DNA of 64,000 nt from Rhodococcus sp. 105337 (GTDB lineage Bacteria; Actinomycetota; Actinomycetes; Mycobacteriales; Mycobacteriaceae), in assembly GCF_012844225.1 (NCBI RefSeq), contig NZ_JABAGQ010000007.1, positions 62,001 to 126,000 of the forward strand, read 5' to 3'. The notes below the pieces were generated by a model. The model worked only from the letters and a program-made list of their open reading frames with translations, searched no databases and had not been told where the DNA came from. Within the stretch, counting starts at the first letter, position 1; each line of letters begins with the position of its first letter. A program made the translations under genes and the position numbers. Below are positions 19,181 to 27,891 of this stretch, in pieces.

Positions 19181-22100
19181 ATGCCTGATTACGAGTTGAT
19201 CTCCACCCAGCGCGCCCCGGCGCCGACGGTGGACACTGCCGAAATCGTGCGTTCGCTGGCCGATGCGGGATTCACCGACGCCGAAGAAATCGGCCGCGGC
19301 GGTTTCGGAATCGTCTTCCGCTGCCGACAGGAGTCGCTGGACCGGACGGTCGCGGTGAAGGTGCTCCGCACGACCCTCGATCCCGACAACCTCGAACGAT
19401 TCCTGCGGGAACAGCGCGCGATGGGCCGGCTCTCGGGCCACCCGAACATCGTCAACGTGCTGCAGGCCGGGACCACGGACTCGAACCAGCCGTACCTGGT
19501 GATGCACTACCACCCGCACGACTCGCTCGACACGCGGATCCGCAAGCACGGCCCTTTGCCGTGGCCGGAGGCGATACGGATCGGCGTGAAAGTCGCCGGG
19601 GCACTCGAGACCGCCCACCGTGCAGACGTCCTGCACCGGGACGTCAAGCCCGGCAACATCCTCATCACCGAATACGGCGAGCCCCAGCTCACCGACTTCG
19701 GCATCGCGCACGTGGGGGGCGGCTTCCGCACGACACCCGGGATGATCACCGGATCGCCCGCGTTCACCGCCCCCGAGGTCCTGCGCGGCGGGCAGCCGAC
19801 ACCGGCGTCGGATCTGTACGGGCTCGCCGCCACCTTGTTCTGCGCGATCACAGGTCACGCGGCCTTCGAACGCAAGGTGGGTGAGCGGGTCGTCGCCCAG
19901 TTCGTGCGGATGACGTCCGAGCCCGTCCCGGACCTTCGGGGCTCCGGTATCCCGGATGATCTGTGCGTCGCCCTCGAGAGCGGAATGGCGCCCGACCCCG
20001 AGGATCGTCCGGCGTCCGCCGCGGAGTTCGGTGAGCTTCTCCGTGCAATCGAGTGGCGTCACGGTCTGAAGGTCGACGACATGGCGCTGCCCTCGTCGCC
20101 GCCTGCGGATCTCACGGACGCGCGGGCGGACGCACCTCCGGAGACGGGCCACCCGCCTACCGCTGCCGTCACGCCGCGGTCGACTGCCCCCGCCACCCGT
20201 TTCCGTCCTCCGCTGCCTGCCCGGCCGCTCGTCCACCGAACCCGCTTGCTTCGACTGCTCCGCTCCGGGCAGAGTCGGCGGCTCACTGCCATCCACGGCC
20301 CGACCGGATTCGGGAAGTCGACTCTCGCGGCGCAATGGCGGGACGTGCTCACAGCCGAAGGTGTTCCCGTCGCGTGGCTCACCGTGGACAGCGACGACAA
20401 CGACGTCACCTGGTTTCTCGCGCACCTGATCGAAGCCGTCAAGCAACTCCACCCCGCGCTCGCCCGCGACCTCGCGCAGATTCTGCAGGCGCACGGTGAC
20501 GAGGCGACCCGTTACGTCCTGAGTACGCTCATCGACGAGATCTTCCGGACCGGTGAGCCGACGACGCTCGTGGTCGACGACTGGCATCGTGTCACCTCAC
20601 AGGAAACCGTTGCGGCTCTCGAACTTCTGATCGAGCAAGGGCCACCGAACCTGCACGTCGTCGTCACCAGCCGCAGCCGGGCCGGATTACCGCTCAGCCG
20701 CATGCGCGTGCGCGACGAGCTGCTGGAAGTCGACTCGGCCGCATTGCGTTTCGACGACCAGGAGTCCGAGGCGTTTCTTCGCGACGTCGGGGGCCTGCAT
20801 CTGTCTCCCGACGACGTACAGCGATTGAACAACACCACCGAAGGCTGGGCCGCTGCCCTGCAACTCGCGTCGTTGTCGTTGCGGGACAGCGACGATCCGT
20901 CGGCCATGATCGAGAATCTGAGCGGTCGCCACCACGCGATCGGTGAATACCTCGCCGAGAACGTACTTTCCACGCTCAAGCCGGAGATGTACGAGTTCCT
21001 CACGGCGATTTCGGTCACGCACTCCATCTGTGCCGGACTCGCCACAGCACTGACCGGCGAGCCGCACAGCCAGGCGATGCTCGAGGACGCGGAACAACGC
21101 GACTTGTTCCTTCGTCCGGTGGACGACGAACGCGTCTGGTTCCGCTTCCATCACCTGTTCCGCGAGTTCCTGCGCCGACGCCTCGAACGCGACCATCCCG
21201 AGCGCATCCCCGCACTGCACCGCGCCGCCGCGCAGTGGTGCGCGCGGCACCACCTGATCCGCGAGTCCGTCGACCACGCGCTCGCCGCCGGTGACACGGC
21301 ATTCGCGGTGGATCTGGTGGCCACGGACGGCATGTCCCTGATGGAGCAGGGGCATATGGGCACTCTCCTGGCCCAGATCGACAAGCTGCCACCTCGGGCG
21401 GTCGCCGACGACCCCCGTCTGCTGTTGAGTCGAAGCTGGGCCGACGCTGCGCTGCAGCGGTTCTCGGAGGCACGGGGGGCGCTTGCCGCCATTCCGGCCG
21501 CATGCGCCCGAAGCACTCTCCCCTCGTCCGAACTCGATGCGCTCCTCGTCGAGACCCGCGTGGCCGAAGCGGCGCTCCTGATGAACGCCGATCAGGTCCG
21601 GGGGATCGCAGAGTTGGTGGAACCGGTCCTCGCCGAACCCCAGGATGCCCGTCCCTGGGCGGTAGGCTCCGCGTCCGTCCTCGCGTCCTACGCGGACCTC
21701 CTGTGTTTCGAATTCGACAGTGCGCGGCGCCGTCAGGAGTGGGCCCGGCCTTACCACGAGCGCGCACGCGGGCAGTTCGCGTCGATCTACGGGATGTGCC
21801 TGTGCGGCATGGCCGCGAACGAACAACTCGACGTTGCGGGCGCCGAGGAGTACTTCCGCAGGGCATTGCGCGCGGCTCGGAACAGCAGCGGAATCCACAG
21901 CCACGCGGGTCGGCTGTCGGCTGCGATGCTCGGCGAGATGATGTACGAGCAGGGACGAATCACTGAGGCGGAAGCCTTGCTCGACGAGAGTAAATTACTC
22001 GGAATCGAGGGTGGCATAGCCGATTTCATGATGGCTCGCTTTGCCACCGCAGCTCGGCTGAAGTTACTGCGCGGAGACAGGGATGCCGCCCTCGAACTGC

Positions 22101-22666
22101 TCGACGAAGGACTTCGGGCGGCGTCGACACACGAACTTCCGCGCCTGCGAGCACGAATCGAGAACGAACGTCTGCGTTTGGGTTTCGACCCCGAGGTACC
22201 GCCGCACCGAACGATGCCGGATCCCGATACGCCCCTCGCGGTGGGACCGGAAGAGGTCACCGCGCAATACGAGGACGCTACCGCGATCCGTCTGCTCTAC
22301 CGCACCGGCGAGCCGGCCGCCGTGGCCGAATCCGTGGAGTGGGCGCGGTGGTGGCAACGCCGGACCGCAGGCCGTCGCCCGCGGACTCACATGAGTTACA
22401 CCCGGCTCGTCGTGGCATGCCTCCACGCCGCCGGGCGGTACGAGGAAGCGGAGCGAACCGTTGCGCCGCTCGTCGCGCTGTGCGGGGAGCGCGGATTGGT
22501 GCGGCATCTCATCGACGGTGGCCCGCACGTGGTCGCGGTGCTCCAGTCGTTGCAGGACAGGGTGCGCACCGGCACGCTGCCCGGAGGGTGGCCCATCGTC
22601 GACGAGGCATTCCTCGCCGAAATGCTCCGACTGGCCGACGCCGGAGGTGTCGGCACCCGAATGTGA
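19181..22666 (+). CDS. PknK-like Ser/Thr kinase fused to MalT-type ATPase and TPR
   Basis: 1161 residues from ATG 19181 (MPDYELISTQ). The N-terminal kinase is complete: glycine loop GRGGFGIVF at 39-46, Lys60 in VAVKVL, HRDVKPGNI with Asp154, DFG with Asp172, and APEVL at 197-201. After a Pro-rich linker (310-350) comes a STAND/MalT-like NTPase with Walker A GPTGFGKST (373-381) and TTLVVDDWHRV as Walker B. Helical TPR-type repeats then run to the end. No LuxR helix-turn-helix is visible at the C-terminus. This is the layout of mycobacterial PknK, a signalling kinase that affects transcription regulators. No transmembrane helix is seen, so it is probably cytosolic. Confidence 0.9.
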   Translation: MPDYELISTQRAPAPTVDTAEIVRSLADAGFTDAEEIGRGGFGIVFRCRQESLDRTVAVKVLRTTLDPDNLERFLREQRAMGRLSGHPNIVNVLQAGTTDSNQPYLVMHYHPHDSLDTRIRKHGPLPWPEAIRIGVKVAGALETAHRADVLHRDVKPGNILITEYGEPQLTDFGIAHVGGGFRTTPGMITGSPAFTAPEVLRGGQPTPASDLYGLAATLFCAITGHAAFERKVGERVVAQFVRMTSEPVPDLRGSGIPDDLCVALESGMAPDPEDRPASAAEFGELLRAIEWRHGLKVDDMALPSSPPADLTDARADAPPETGHPPTAAVTPRSTAPATRFRPPLPARPLVHRTRLLRLLRSGQSRRLTAIHGPTGFGKSTLAAQWRDVLTAEGVPVAWLTVDSDDNDVTWFLAHLIEAVKQLHPALARDLAQILQAHGDEATRYVLSTLIDEIFRTGEPTTLVVDDWHRVTSQETVAALELLIEQGPPNLHVVVTSRSRAGLPLSRMRVRDELLEVDSAALRFDDQESEAFLRDVGGLHLSPDDVQRLNNTTEGWAAALQLASLSLRDSDDPSAMIENLSGRHHAIGEYLAENVLSTLKPEMYEFLTAISVTHSICAGLATALTGEPHSQAMLEDAEQRDLFLRPVDDERVWFRFHHLFREFLRRRLERDHPERIPALHRAAAQWCARHHLIRESVDHALAAGDTAFAVDLVATDGMSLMEQGHMGTLLAQIDKLPPRAVADDPRLLLSRSWADAALQRFSEARGALAAIPAACARSTLPSSELDALLVETRVAEAALLMNADQVRGIAELVEPVLAEPQDARPWAVGSASVLASYADLLCFEFDSARRRQEWARPYHERARGQFASIYGMCLCGMAANEQLDVAGAEEYFRRALRAARNSSGIHSHAGRLSAAMLGEMMYEQGRITEAEALLDESKLLGIEGGIADFMMARFATAARLKLLRGDRDAALELLDEGLRAASTHELPRLRARIENERLRLGFDPEVPPHRTMPDPDTPLAVGPEEVTAQYEDATAIRLLYRTGEPAAVAESVEWARWWQRRTAGRRPRTHMSYTRLVVACLHAAGRYEEAERTVAPLVALCGERGLVRHLIDGGPHVVAVLQSLQDRVRTGTLPGGWPIVDEAFLAEMLRLADAGGVGTRM

Positions 22667-22781
22667 CGGCCGGAACGGTTGCACGCAGGGACACGCGCCC
22701 CGTCGTCACCCGCGACGAACCGGTTCGAGAACACGGGCTCGACCCTGCACACACCGGGAGCGAGTCGGGCAGACTGCGAGA

Positions 22782-23801
22782 ATGACCACCATCCACGACG
22801 GCCAGGTCCGCACACGGGTGTGGCGCAGCGGAAGAGTCGAGGGTGACAACGTCCCGTTCGCCGACATCTCGGACTACCTGCAGGACCCCGACTGCCTCGT
22901 ATGGGTGGATCTTCTCGATCCGAAACCGGAGAGACTGTTCGCGCTGGCGGAGGAGCTGAGCTTCGACCCCCACGCGGTGGAAGATGCGCTCGCGCGCGGC
23001 GAACGCACCAAAGCGACGCGCTATGCGACGCACACCTTCCTCACCGTCTACGCCACGCACCTCGCGACCGGCCCTGATCCCGCGGTGGAGGCGTACGAAT
23101 CCCGGCTGAGCACGACGCGGATCTCGGCATTCCTTCTGCCCGGGTGCCTGGTCACCGTCCGTAGCCGCGGCCCGTTCGACATGGACGATGTGGTGACCCG
23201 CTGGGACGCAAACCCCGACCTGCTGAAATTCGGCACCGCTGCGTTGCTGCACGGCCTGCTCGACGTGGTCGTCGACGGGCAATTCGACACCATCCGTGAC
23301 CTCGACGACGCGATCGAGGAGATCGAGGACGGGTTGTTCGCCGACGAGGCCCAGCCGAAGCAGATCCAGCGGGCTGTCTACAGGCTCCGCAAGGAACTGG
23401 TTCAGCTGCGCAGGGTCGTGCTGCCGATGCGAGAGGTCGTCAACGCGGTGATGCACTTTCGCGCCGAACACGGTATCACGCCCGGGCTGGACGGTTGGTA
23501 CACCGACCTCTACGACCACGTTCTCCGTGCCACGGAATGGACCGAATCGCTACGCGACATGGTCACGACCGTCTTCGAGACGAATCTGTCGCTGCAGGAT
23601 GCCCGTCTCAACACCGTCATGAAGAAGCTGACCGGCTGGGCCGCGATCATCGCGGTGCCGACCGCTGTGACCGGCTGGTTCGGGATGAACGTGCCGTTTC
23701 CCGGCTCGGGAGAGGAAATGGGCGTCCTCGCGGTCGCTGTCATCGTCTTCTTCTCCGCAGCCGTGCTGTTCGTGCTGTTCAAACGCCGCGACTGGCTCTA
23801 G
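22782..23801 (+). CDS. CorA-family divalent cation channel
   Basis: 339 residues from ATG 22782. The long acidic cytoplasmic domain ends in a helix rich in charged residues (LRKELVQLRRVVLPMREVV). Two C-terminal membrane helices follow (about 277-300 and 310-332), and the selectivity motif between them reads FGMN (GWFGMNVPFPG) near 300, the usual YGMN with Phe for Tyr. The basic tail FKRRDWL is typical. It imports Mg2+ (or Co2+/Ni2+) as a pentamer. The gene is probably separate from the kinase gene (115-base gap). It converges on a tiny membrane-protein gene. Confidence 0.9.
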   Translation: MTTIHDGQVRTRVWRSGRVEGDNVPFADISDYLQDPDCLVWVDLLDPKPERLFALAEELSFDPHAVEDALARGERTKATRYATHTFLTVYATHLATGPDPAVEAYESRLSTTRISAFLLPGCLVTVRSRGPFDMDDVVTRWDANPDLLKFGTAALLHGLLDVVVDGQFDTIRDLDDAIEEIEDGLFADEAQPKQIQRAVYRLRKELVQLRRVVLPMREVVNAVMHFRAEHGITPGLDGWYTDLYDHVLRATEWTESLRDMVTTVFETNLSLQDARLNTVMKKLTGWAAIIAVPTAVTGWFGMNVPFPGSGEEMGVLAVAVIVFFSAAVLFVLFKRRDWL

Positions 23802-23828
23802 GCCGACCGGTCTCCGCTCGGGCGATCG

Positions 23829-23990
23829 CTAGAGGAAGACCATGATCAGCGCGATGATCAGCGCAATGATCACCAGCACCGTGACCACGCGCCACACCGC
23901 CGCTGCCCCGCCACCGGACCGGTTGCGCGTCAGTTCGGGATCGGCATCGGGGGCATCGCCGATGGGGTCGCCGCTGTTCGGGTCGGACAT
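23829..23990 (-). CDS. 53-residue single-helix membrane peptide
   Basis: ATG at 23990 preceded by GAGGAGGAGAAA, one of the best ribosome sites in the window. The product begins MSDPNSGDPIGDAPDADPEL, an acidic soluble head, and ends in one membrane helix (VVTVLVIIALIIALIMVFL) at the very C-terminus, so it is predicted tail-anchored or N-in. No family is known to me. It is divergent from csbD and may belong to the same stress-linked small-gene cluster. The strong ribosome site and clean helix argue that it is real despite its length. Confidence 0.65.
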   Translation of the reverse strand: MSDPNSGDPIGDAPDADPELTRNRSGGGAAAVWRVVTVLVIIALIIALIMVFL

Positions 23991-24062
23991 TTTCTCCTCC
24001 TCATGGGTCTACCCAGGCAGTGTTACACGGTCGGCCGCATTCGGCGCCGCTTGCCGGTTCGC

Positions 24063-24088
24063 GGTTTCGCTGCGTGCCGGCCGGGTAT
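24063..24088 (+). promoter_or_regulatory. SigF/SigB-type promoter for csbD
   Basis: GGTTT at 24063-24067, a 15-base spacer, then GGGTAT at 24083-24088. This is close to the mycobacterial SigF consensus (GGTTT, 15-16 bases, GGGTA). It lies 40 bases before the csbD ATG. CsbD is a classic general-stress sigma target in Bacillus, which supports the reading. Confidence 0.65.
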
Positions 24089-24128
24089 CCGGAGAGAGAA
24101 CCGTCCGTCAAACAAGGAGGACCGACCG

Positions 24129-24329
24129 ATGGCCGATTTCATCGACAAGGCGAAGCACAAGGCAGAAGAACTGGCCGGCAAGGCCAAGGAGCACGGTGGC
24201 AAGGCCACCAACGATCGTGATCTCGAGGCCGAAGGCAAGGGCCAGCAGACCAAGGGCGGCATGAAGCAGGCCGGTGACAAGGTCACCGACGCCGCAGACG
24301 ACGTCAAGAGGTCGTTCAAGCAGGACTGA
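24129..24329 (+). CDS. CsbD-family stress protein
   Basis: 66 residues, ATG 24129, with a perfect AAGGAGG nine bases upstream. Lys/Glu/Gly-rich and soluble, with the repeats KAKHKAEELAGKAKEHGGKA and GKGQQTKGGMKQAGDKVTDA. This composition and wording define the CsbD/UPF0337 family of small hydrophilic proteins induced in general stress and stationary phase. The molecular role is not established; many resemble hydrophilins. A SigF-type promoter precedes it and an 18-bp hairpin follows, so it forms a compact monocistronic unit. Confidence 0.88.
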   Translation: MADFIDKAKHKAEELAGKAKEHGGKATNDRDLEAEGKGQQTKGGMKQAGDKVTDAADDVKRSFKQD

Positions 24330-24345
24330 CATCCCTGCCGACATC

Positions 24346-24384
24346 CGGGCCGGGGGCCGCGCATCGTGCGCGGCCCCCGGCCCG
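24346..24384. terminator. Terminator between csbD and a convergent 63-residue gene
   Basis: Perfect 18-bp G+C-rich stem at 24346-24363 and 24367-24384 with loop TCG and a short T run on the plus side. It is placed to stop both convergent transcripts. Confidence 0.8.
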
Positions 24385-24401
24385 TTTCGCGTGGGACAAC
24401 C

Positions 24402-24593
24402 TCAGGACGCGCCCTCGGTGTCGTCGAAGAAGTGCCAGGTTCCGTCTTCGTCGTTCTGGGCCTCCATCCGCCAGCCGAGTTCGCTGTTGTCGGCACGCTT
24501 GTCGACGAACCACGCGTGCGCGTCATCGGCACTGGCGATTTCCTTGGTCTCGACGATGTCGCCCTTGGGATCGATCACTCTGTAATTAGCCAT
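24402..24593 (-). CDS. Conserved-looking 63-residue acidic protein
   Basis: Begins MANYRVIDPKGDIVETKEIA and ends WHFFDDTEGAS. Soluble, acidic, with tryptophans at conserved-looking spacing (AHAWFVDKR, GWRMEAQND, GTWHFFDD), which suggests a small folded beta/alpha domain. No family is recognised and no signal or membrane segment is present. It converges on csbD and is close to two other very small genes. Function is not assigned. Amino acid composition and a clean ATG support a real gene. Confidence 0.65.
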   Translation of the reverse strand: MANYRVIDPKGDIVETKEIASADDAHAWFVDKRADNSELGWRMEAQNDEDGTWHFFDDTEGAS

Positions 24594-24874
24594 GCCCGAG
24601 TACTTCCCGGCGGAGCCCCGGCCCTAAACCTCCTTTTCCTCCCCGCTCGCGCCGCCCCGCTCCCGCCGTGTCGCACAGCGGGACCGCGACCCAGGGGTGT
24701 AGGGTGGAGAAATCGCACGGCTCGCAGCCTCCGAGCTATCTTCTTCGGACGGGCCTCGATGATCTTCTTCGATCTGCACCCGAGTACCCGCGCATACACC
24801 GCGCGACCTCGCTGTTTGCACCTCGTCGCTCCCCTTCGGCCGGAGTTGTCCGCGCCGAACCCGAAAGGACCACC

Positions 24875-25015
24875 ATGAGTAGCTACACCGAAGCCAACAA
24901 TCCCTTGTTCCTGCAGCCGGTCAACCCGAACGAGCCGGAGCAGGCCGAGCCTGTCGCGCCTGCCGCGCAGGTCGGCCCCTACGACTACAGCTCGATCTTC
25001 TCCGGTCGCCCCTGA
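24875..25015 (+). CDS. 46-residue peptide of unknown function
   Basis: ATG 24875 follows GAAAGG by about seven bases. The product starts MSSYTEANNPLFLQPVNPNE, has a Glu/Pro/Ala-rich middle, and ends VGPYDYSSIFSGRP. It has no signal peptide or helix and contains two Tyr and two Ser close to the C-terminus. The size and a hydrophilic leader with an aromatic tail invite comparison with ribosomally made modified peptides, but no maturation enzyme is adjacent and I recognise no family. The stop lies four bases from the convergent hydrolase stop. About 280 bases upstream carry no other gene. Confidence 0.5.
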   Translation: MSSYTEANNPLFLQPVNPNEPEQAEPVAPAAQVGPYDYSSIFSGRP

Positions 25016-25019
25016 CGGC

Positions 25020-26741
25020 CTACGGTGTCGCGAACTCCACGAGAGCTCGCGACACCGGTTCGCCGTGCCCGTCGTTCTGATCGGCTGCCGCGGTGAGAAC
25101 GTCGATGTGGTTGTACCCGGGAAGGGTGATCGCCACAGCGTTCGGATGGTTCGACGCCGGGAGCGTGATTCCACCGCTCCCGCGCAACGTGAGGACCGGG
25201 TTCCTCGTCACCCCGTCGCGGTACAGATGATGCGCCGCAAACGACGGGGCCGTACTCTGCGCGAGATCCGACGGTAAGCGCATCGGGAAGTACCACTCGG
25301 TGAAATCCAACGGCGGCTCGGACAGGTTGCGCGCCAACTCGTTTATCGATGTCACCTCACCGGCCCGAGAGGTATACCGGCTTTCCTCCGGCAACGACGC
25401 TTCGGTACCCACCTCGTCGTAATCGAGCCACCGGTAGATCACCTCGGGGTCGCCGTATACCGCCGGCGACGCCTTCGGGGCGTCCCCGAAGGATCCCGAT
25501 TCGAGTATCTCCGGAGTGGACGGCACCGGGAACACCTTGTCCTGCACGGGCCCTCCGGTCATGAACCCGACACTCGCCTGCAAGAACCCCAGCGGCTGTG
25601 AGTTGTCGTCCAGGAGGGCGCCGAGCACCGCTTCATTGGTGGCGTTGAGCGTCCGCACATCGGGTACACCCGTCGCGAACATCTCCGGATCCTTCGCCAG
25701 CAACGTACGCAGCGTCCAGTTCACGTTCGCGTTGTCGGGCATCCGCGACACGATGTCGTTGACCCCGTCGGGGTCCAACCGTGCCGCAAGCCCTGCCAGC
25801 GCAAGGGTATTCGTGGTTTCGGGGTTGATGACCGCGGGAAGTTGCAGGACCGGACTCGCCGTGGAGGCCGCTCCGAGGAAGATCTCGAGCGGTGCGGCCA
25901 ATGCTTCGGGTACGTCGGGTTGCTGCCCGGAACTCGGGAACGGCGCGCCCGCACGAATAACGGTATCGAGCGCGAAATAGCCCGAGCACTGGTTGTAGCC
26001 GGCGTCGTCGGTGGTGGCAGGGTCGGCGTCGAAATCCCATTCCGCGAAGTAGCCGGTGATGAAACCGCCCATCGAGTGCCCACCGCAGAGCACCTTCTCC
26101 TTGCGGACCTTCTGGTCCGGAAACTCGTGTCGCAGAAGGTCGTACTGGTCGCGCAGGGTCTGCTCGAGACCCACATGTGCGAGCCACGCGACATCCGACC
26201 CTGTCGCATGTCCTTCGAAGCGTGCGCCGTCGATCTCGGCGTCGCGGAAGTAGTAGTCGGCGGCCGTATCCAGATCGCCCGTCTCGAGCGCGGCGCGCAT
26301 CCCGACGTGGTCCTCGAGACAGTTGGAGCGCCGGTCGAGGGCCCAGAACTCGACGTGCAGGCCGCGCTCTGAGGCCGCCACCACCGTATTGCGAGCCACA
26401 CTCTCGAATGCCCCTGCGCCCTCGAAGATTCCGGGCTGTGCGACGAAGATGCGATCGGCATCCCCGGACTCGACGGGGCCGTCGACCGACCGCCACCGCA
26501 GATACGACAGTCGGTCGCACTCCGGTGGGTGCGGCCCCACCTCCGGCGGTAACGGCACGGCGATGGACACGACCGACCCCGCAACCTTCTCGGCGAGCGG
26601 CGCTGTGGACAGGTACGGAACCTCGGTCCGGTCTCCGGCCTGCGCGTGGGCCACCCCCGGGAGGACCACCATGCCGGCACCGGCCGTCGCCGCGAGCAGC
26701 ACCGACATCGACGCCCGCGCGACCGCATCCACGATCTTCAT
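25020..26741 (-). CDS. Secreted alpha/beta-hydrolase-like protein
   Basis: 573 residues from ATG 26741. The N-terminal signal peptide (VARASMSVLLAATAGAGMVV.. ending VAHAQA) directs export. A nucleophile-elbow motif CGGHSMGGFITG lies near 216-227, consistent with a serine alpha/beta hydrolase. Catalytic Asp and His are not assigned with confidence; NHPNAVAITLPGYNHID near the end offers the likely His. The middle 250 residues form a large insertion or cap. The substrate is unknown; lipids or esters are plausible. Actinobacteria carry many such secreted lipase/esterase-like proteins. It stands alone between small genes. Confidence 0.72.
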   Translation of the reverse strand: MKIVDAVARASMSVLLAATAGAGMVVLPGVAHAQAGDRTEVPYLSTAPLAEKVAGSVVSIAVPLPPEVGPHPPECDRLSYLRWRSVDGPVESGDADRIFVAQPGIFEGAGAFESVARNTVVAASERGLHVEFWALDRRSNCLEDHVGMRAALETGDLDTAADYYFRDAEIDGARFEGHATGSDVAWLAHVGLEQTLRDQYDLLRHEFPDQKVRKEKVLCGGHSMGGFITGYFAEWDFDADPATTDDAGYNQCSGYFALDTVIRAGAPFPSSGQQPDVPEALAAPLEIFLGAASTASPVLQLPAVINPETTNTLALAGLAARLDPDGVNDIVSRMPDNANVNWTLRTLLAKDPEMFATGVPDVRTLNATNEAVLGALLDDNSQPLGFLQASVGFMTGGPVQDKVFPVPSTPEILESGSFGDAPKASPAVYGDPEVIYRWLDYDEVGTEASLPEESRYTSRAGEVTSINELARNLSEPPLDFTEWYFPMRLPSDLAQSTAPSFAAHHLYRDGVTRNPVLTLRGSGGITLPASNHPNAVAITLPGYNHIDVLTAAADQNDGHGEPVSRALVEFATP

Positions 26742-27130
26742 GTGTCCCCCCACCGAGTCCCTCGGATCGAACCGCACCGGGTGGCGTATGGCAACCCCGC
26801 CGTCCGGAATCTGTCGATTCCACCACGGTGGGTGCGACGGTGACGTGGAATACCGCATTCGGCGGCAGCGCTCCGCAGGTTCGGTCAGGCGCGGCGCTCC
26901 GGGACGGTCCCGGCCCCCGGCCGGGTGGCTCGTCGGCCGATCCGGACCCCGGCCGGGGTCGAACGATCCCGGAGCGCGCGTCGTATTACCCGTTCACCTT
27001 CGCCGAAGGTCCCTATCGGTAAGGCCGTTCGTCCTCAATCCTGACGACCTTCGGCGCGAATACGTATTGCCGGCCCAGATTTCCCCGCAGGGTGACGGAG
27101 GCGGCCGGCTGGGGATATGAGATTCCGGCG
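26742..27130. other. Non-coding stretch upstream of the hydrolase gene
   Basis: 389 bases without a supported gene. It holds the presumed hydrolase promoter (not recognisable) and a perfect 16-bp palindrome at 26945-26960 (GACCCCGGCCGGGGTC) within a C/G-rich patch. Nothing else is seen. Confidence 0.5.
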
Positions 27131-27349
27131 TCACTTGCCCGTGTTCGAACGGCCGTGATCACTCGACCCGCGGTTGCGCCGCCTGCGGAGGAAGTTCGAC
27201 ACCGCCAACAACGATTTCGACGTCTTCGTCGGGTGCCCTTTTCGGCGCTGCAGAACACCGGCAACGAGAGACAAACCCCCGGCGACCAGCGGAACTGCCA
27301 GCGAGAGCAGCACCCATCGACGGACCGGCTTACTGAGCAGAGCCCACAT
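27131..27349 (-). CDS. Small single-pass membrane protein
   Basis: 72 residues from ATG 27349 (MWALLSKPVRRWVLLSLAVP), which has an AAAGGA site seven bases upstream; another ATG five codons earlier lacks one. One membrane helix (about 12-32) is followed by a strongly basic tail (QRRKGHPTKTSKSLL, FLRRRRNRG) that would sit on the cytoplasmic side. No family is recognised. It is isolated, with non-coding stretches on both sides. The hydrophobic-then-basic pattern and ribosome site favour a real gene, but confidence is moderate. Confidence 0.55.
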   Translation of the reverse strand: MWALLSKPVRRWVLLSLAVPLVAGGLSLVAGVLQRRKGHPTKTSKSLLAVSNFLRRRRNRGSSDHGRSNTGK

Positions 27350-27891
27350 GTGAAGTCCTTTCACCCATACGCCGCCTCGTCGATCGAGGCGACGGTCGTG
27401 CCATCCATGGACGGCCGACGTCTTTCCCTCTTATCTATGCCCAGAGTGCCCTCCACCTATTCCCTCCTGCGGCGATGAAGATCATCCGGCACAACGCAAT
27501 CGGATTCGGCGTCACGGCAGGCGAAAGCCCCCTCGAGGGCCCGGCACGGAAAGATCGGCGCCCCTTCCGCTCGGGTACGATTCCCCGGGGTTAAAGAGAA
27601 GCCCTTGATCGTCAATCGTGTCCGCGGTGTCGAGTGCGAGTTTTCGAACCGGCGGGATCGGGTCTGTTTCAGGAGAAACCCTTCAATGAGAGTTGTTCCC
27701 GCGTCGAATGCTCGGCCGGTCTCCCCTCCCCGCGGTCCAGGGGGAATCGGGGCTTCGGATCGCCGTGCGTCGCGTCACCGGTGGTGCCCGCCGAGCACAG
27801 TCGGCCGACACCCGTGTTCGTCTGAGCCGGTAGAGATCTCGAGTGCTTCCGAGTGCATGCACCGAGATTCCGGTCGCCCGGTGGTCACCGC
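27350..27891. other. Long non-coding stretch before the GAF-ANTAR gene
   Basis: 542 bases with no supported gene. It contains a 7-bp hairpin at 27373-27391 (CGCCTCG, loop TCGAT, CGAGGCG) and a stretch around 27570-27600 with GGGTAC and GGGGTTAAAG. It may contain the regulator's promoter and leader, but no sigma element pair is convincing. Confidence 0.4.

Noticed and set aside
26945-26960. Palindrome GACCCCGGCCGGGGTC as an operator
   Set aside because: It lies in a C/G-rich patch where such palindromes arise easily, about 200 bases from any start. Noted only as sequence structure.
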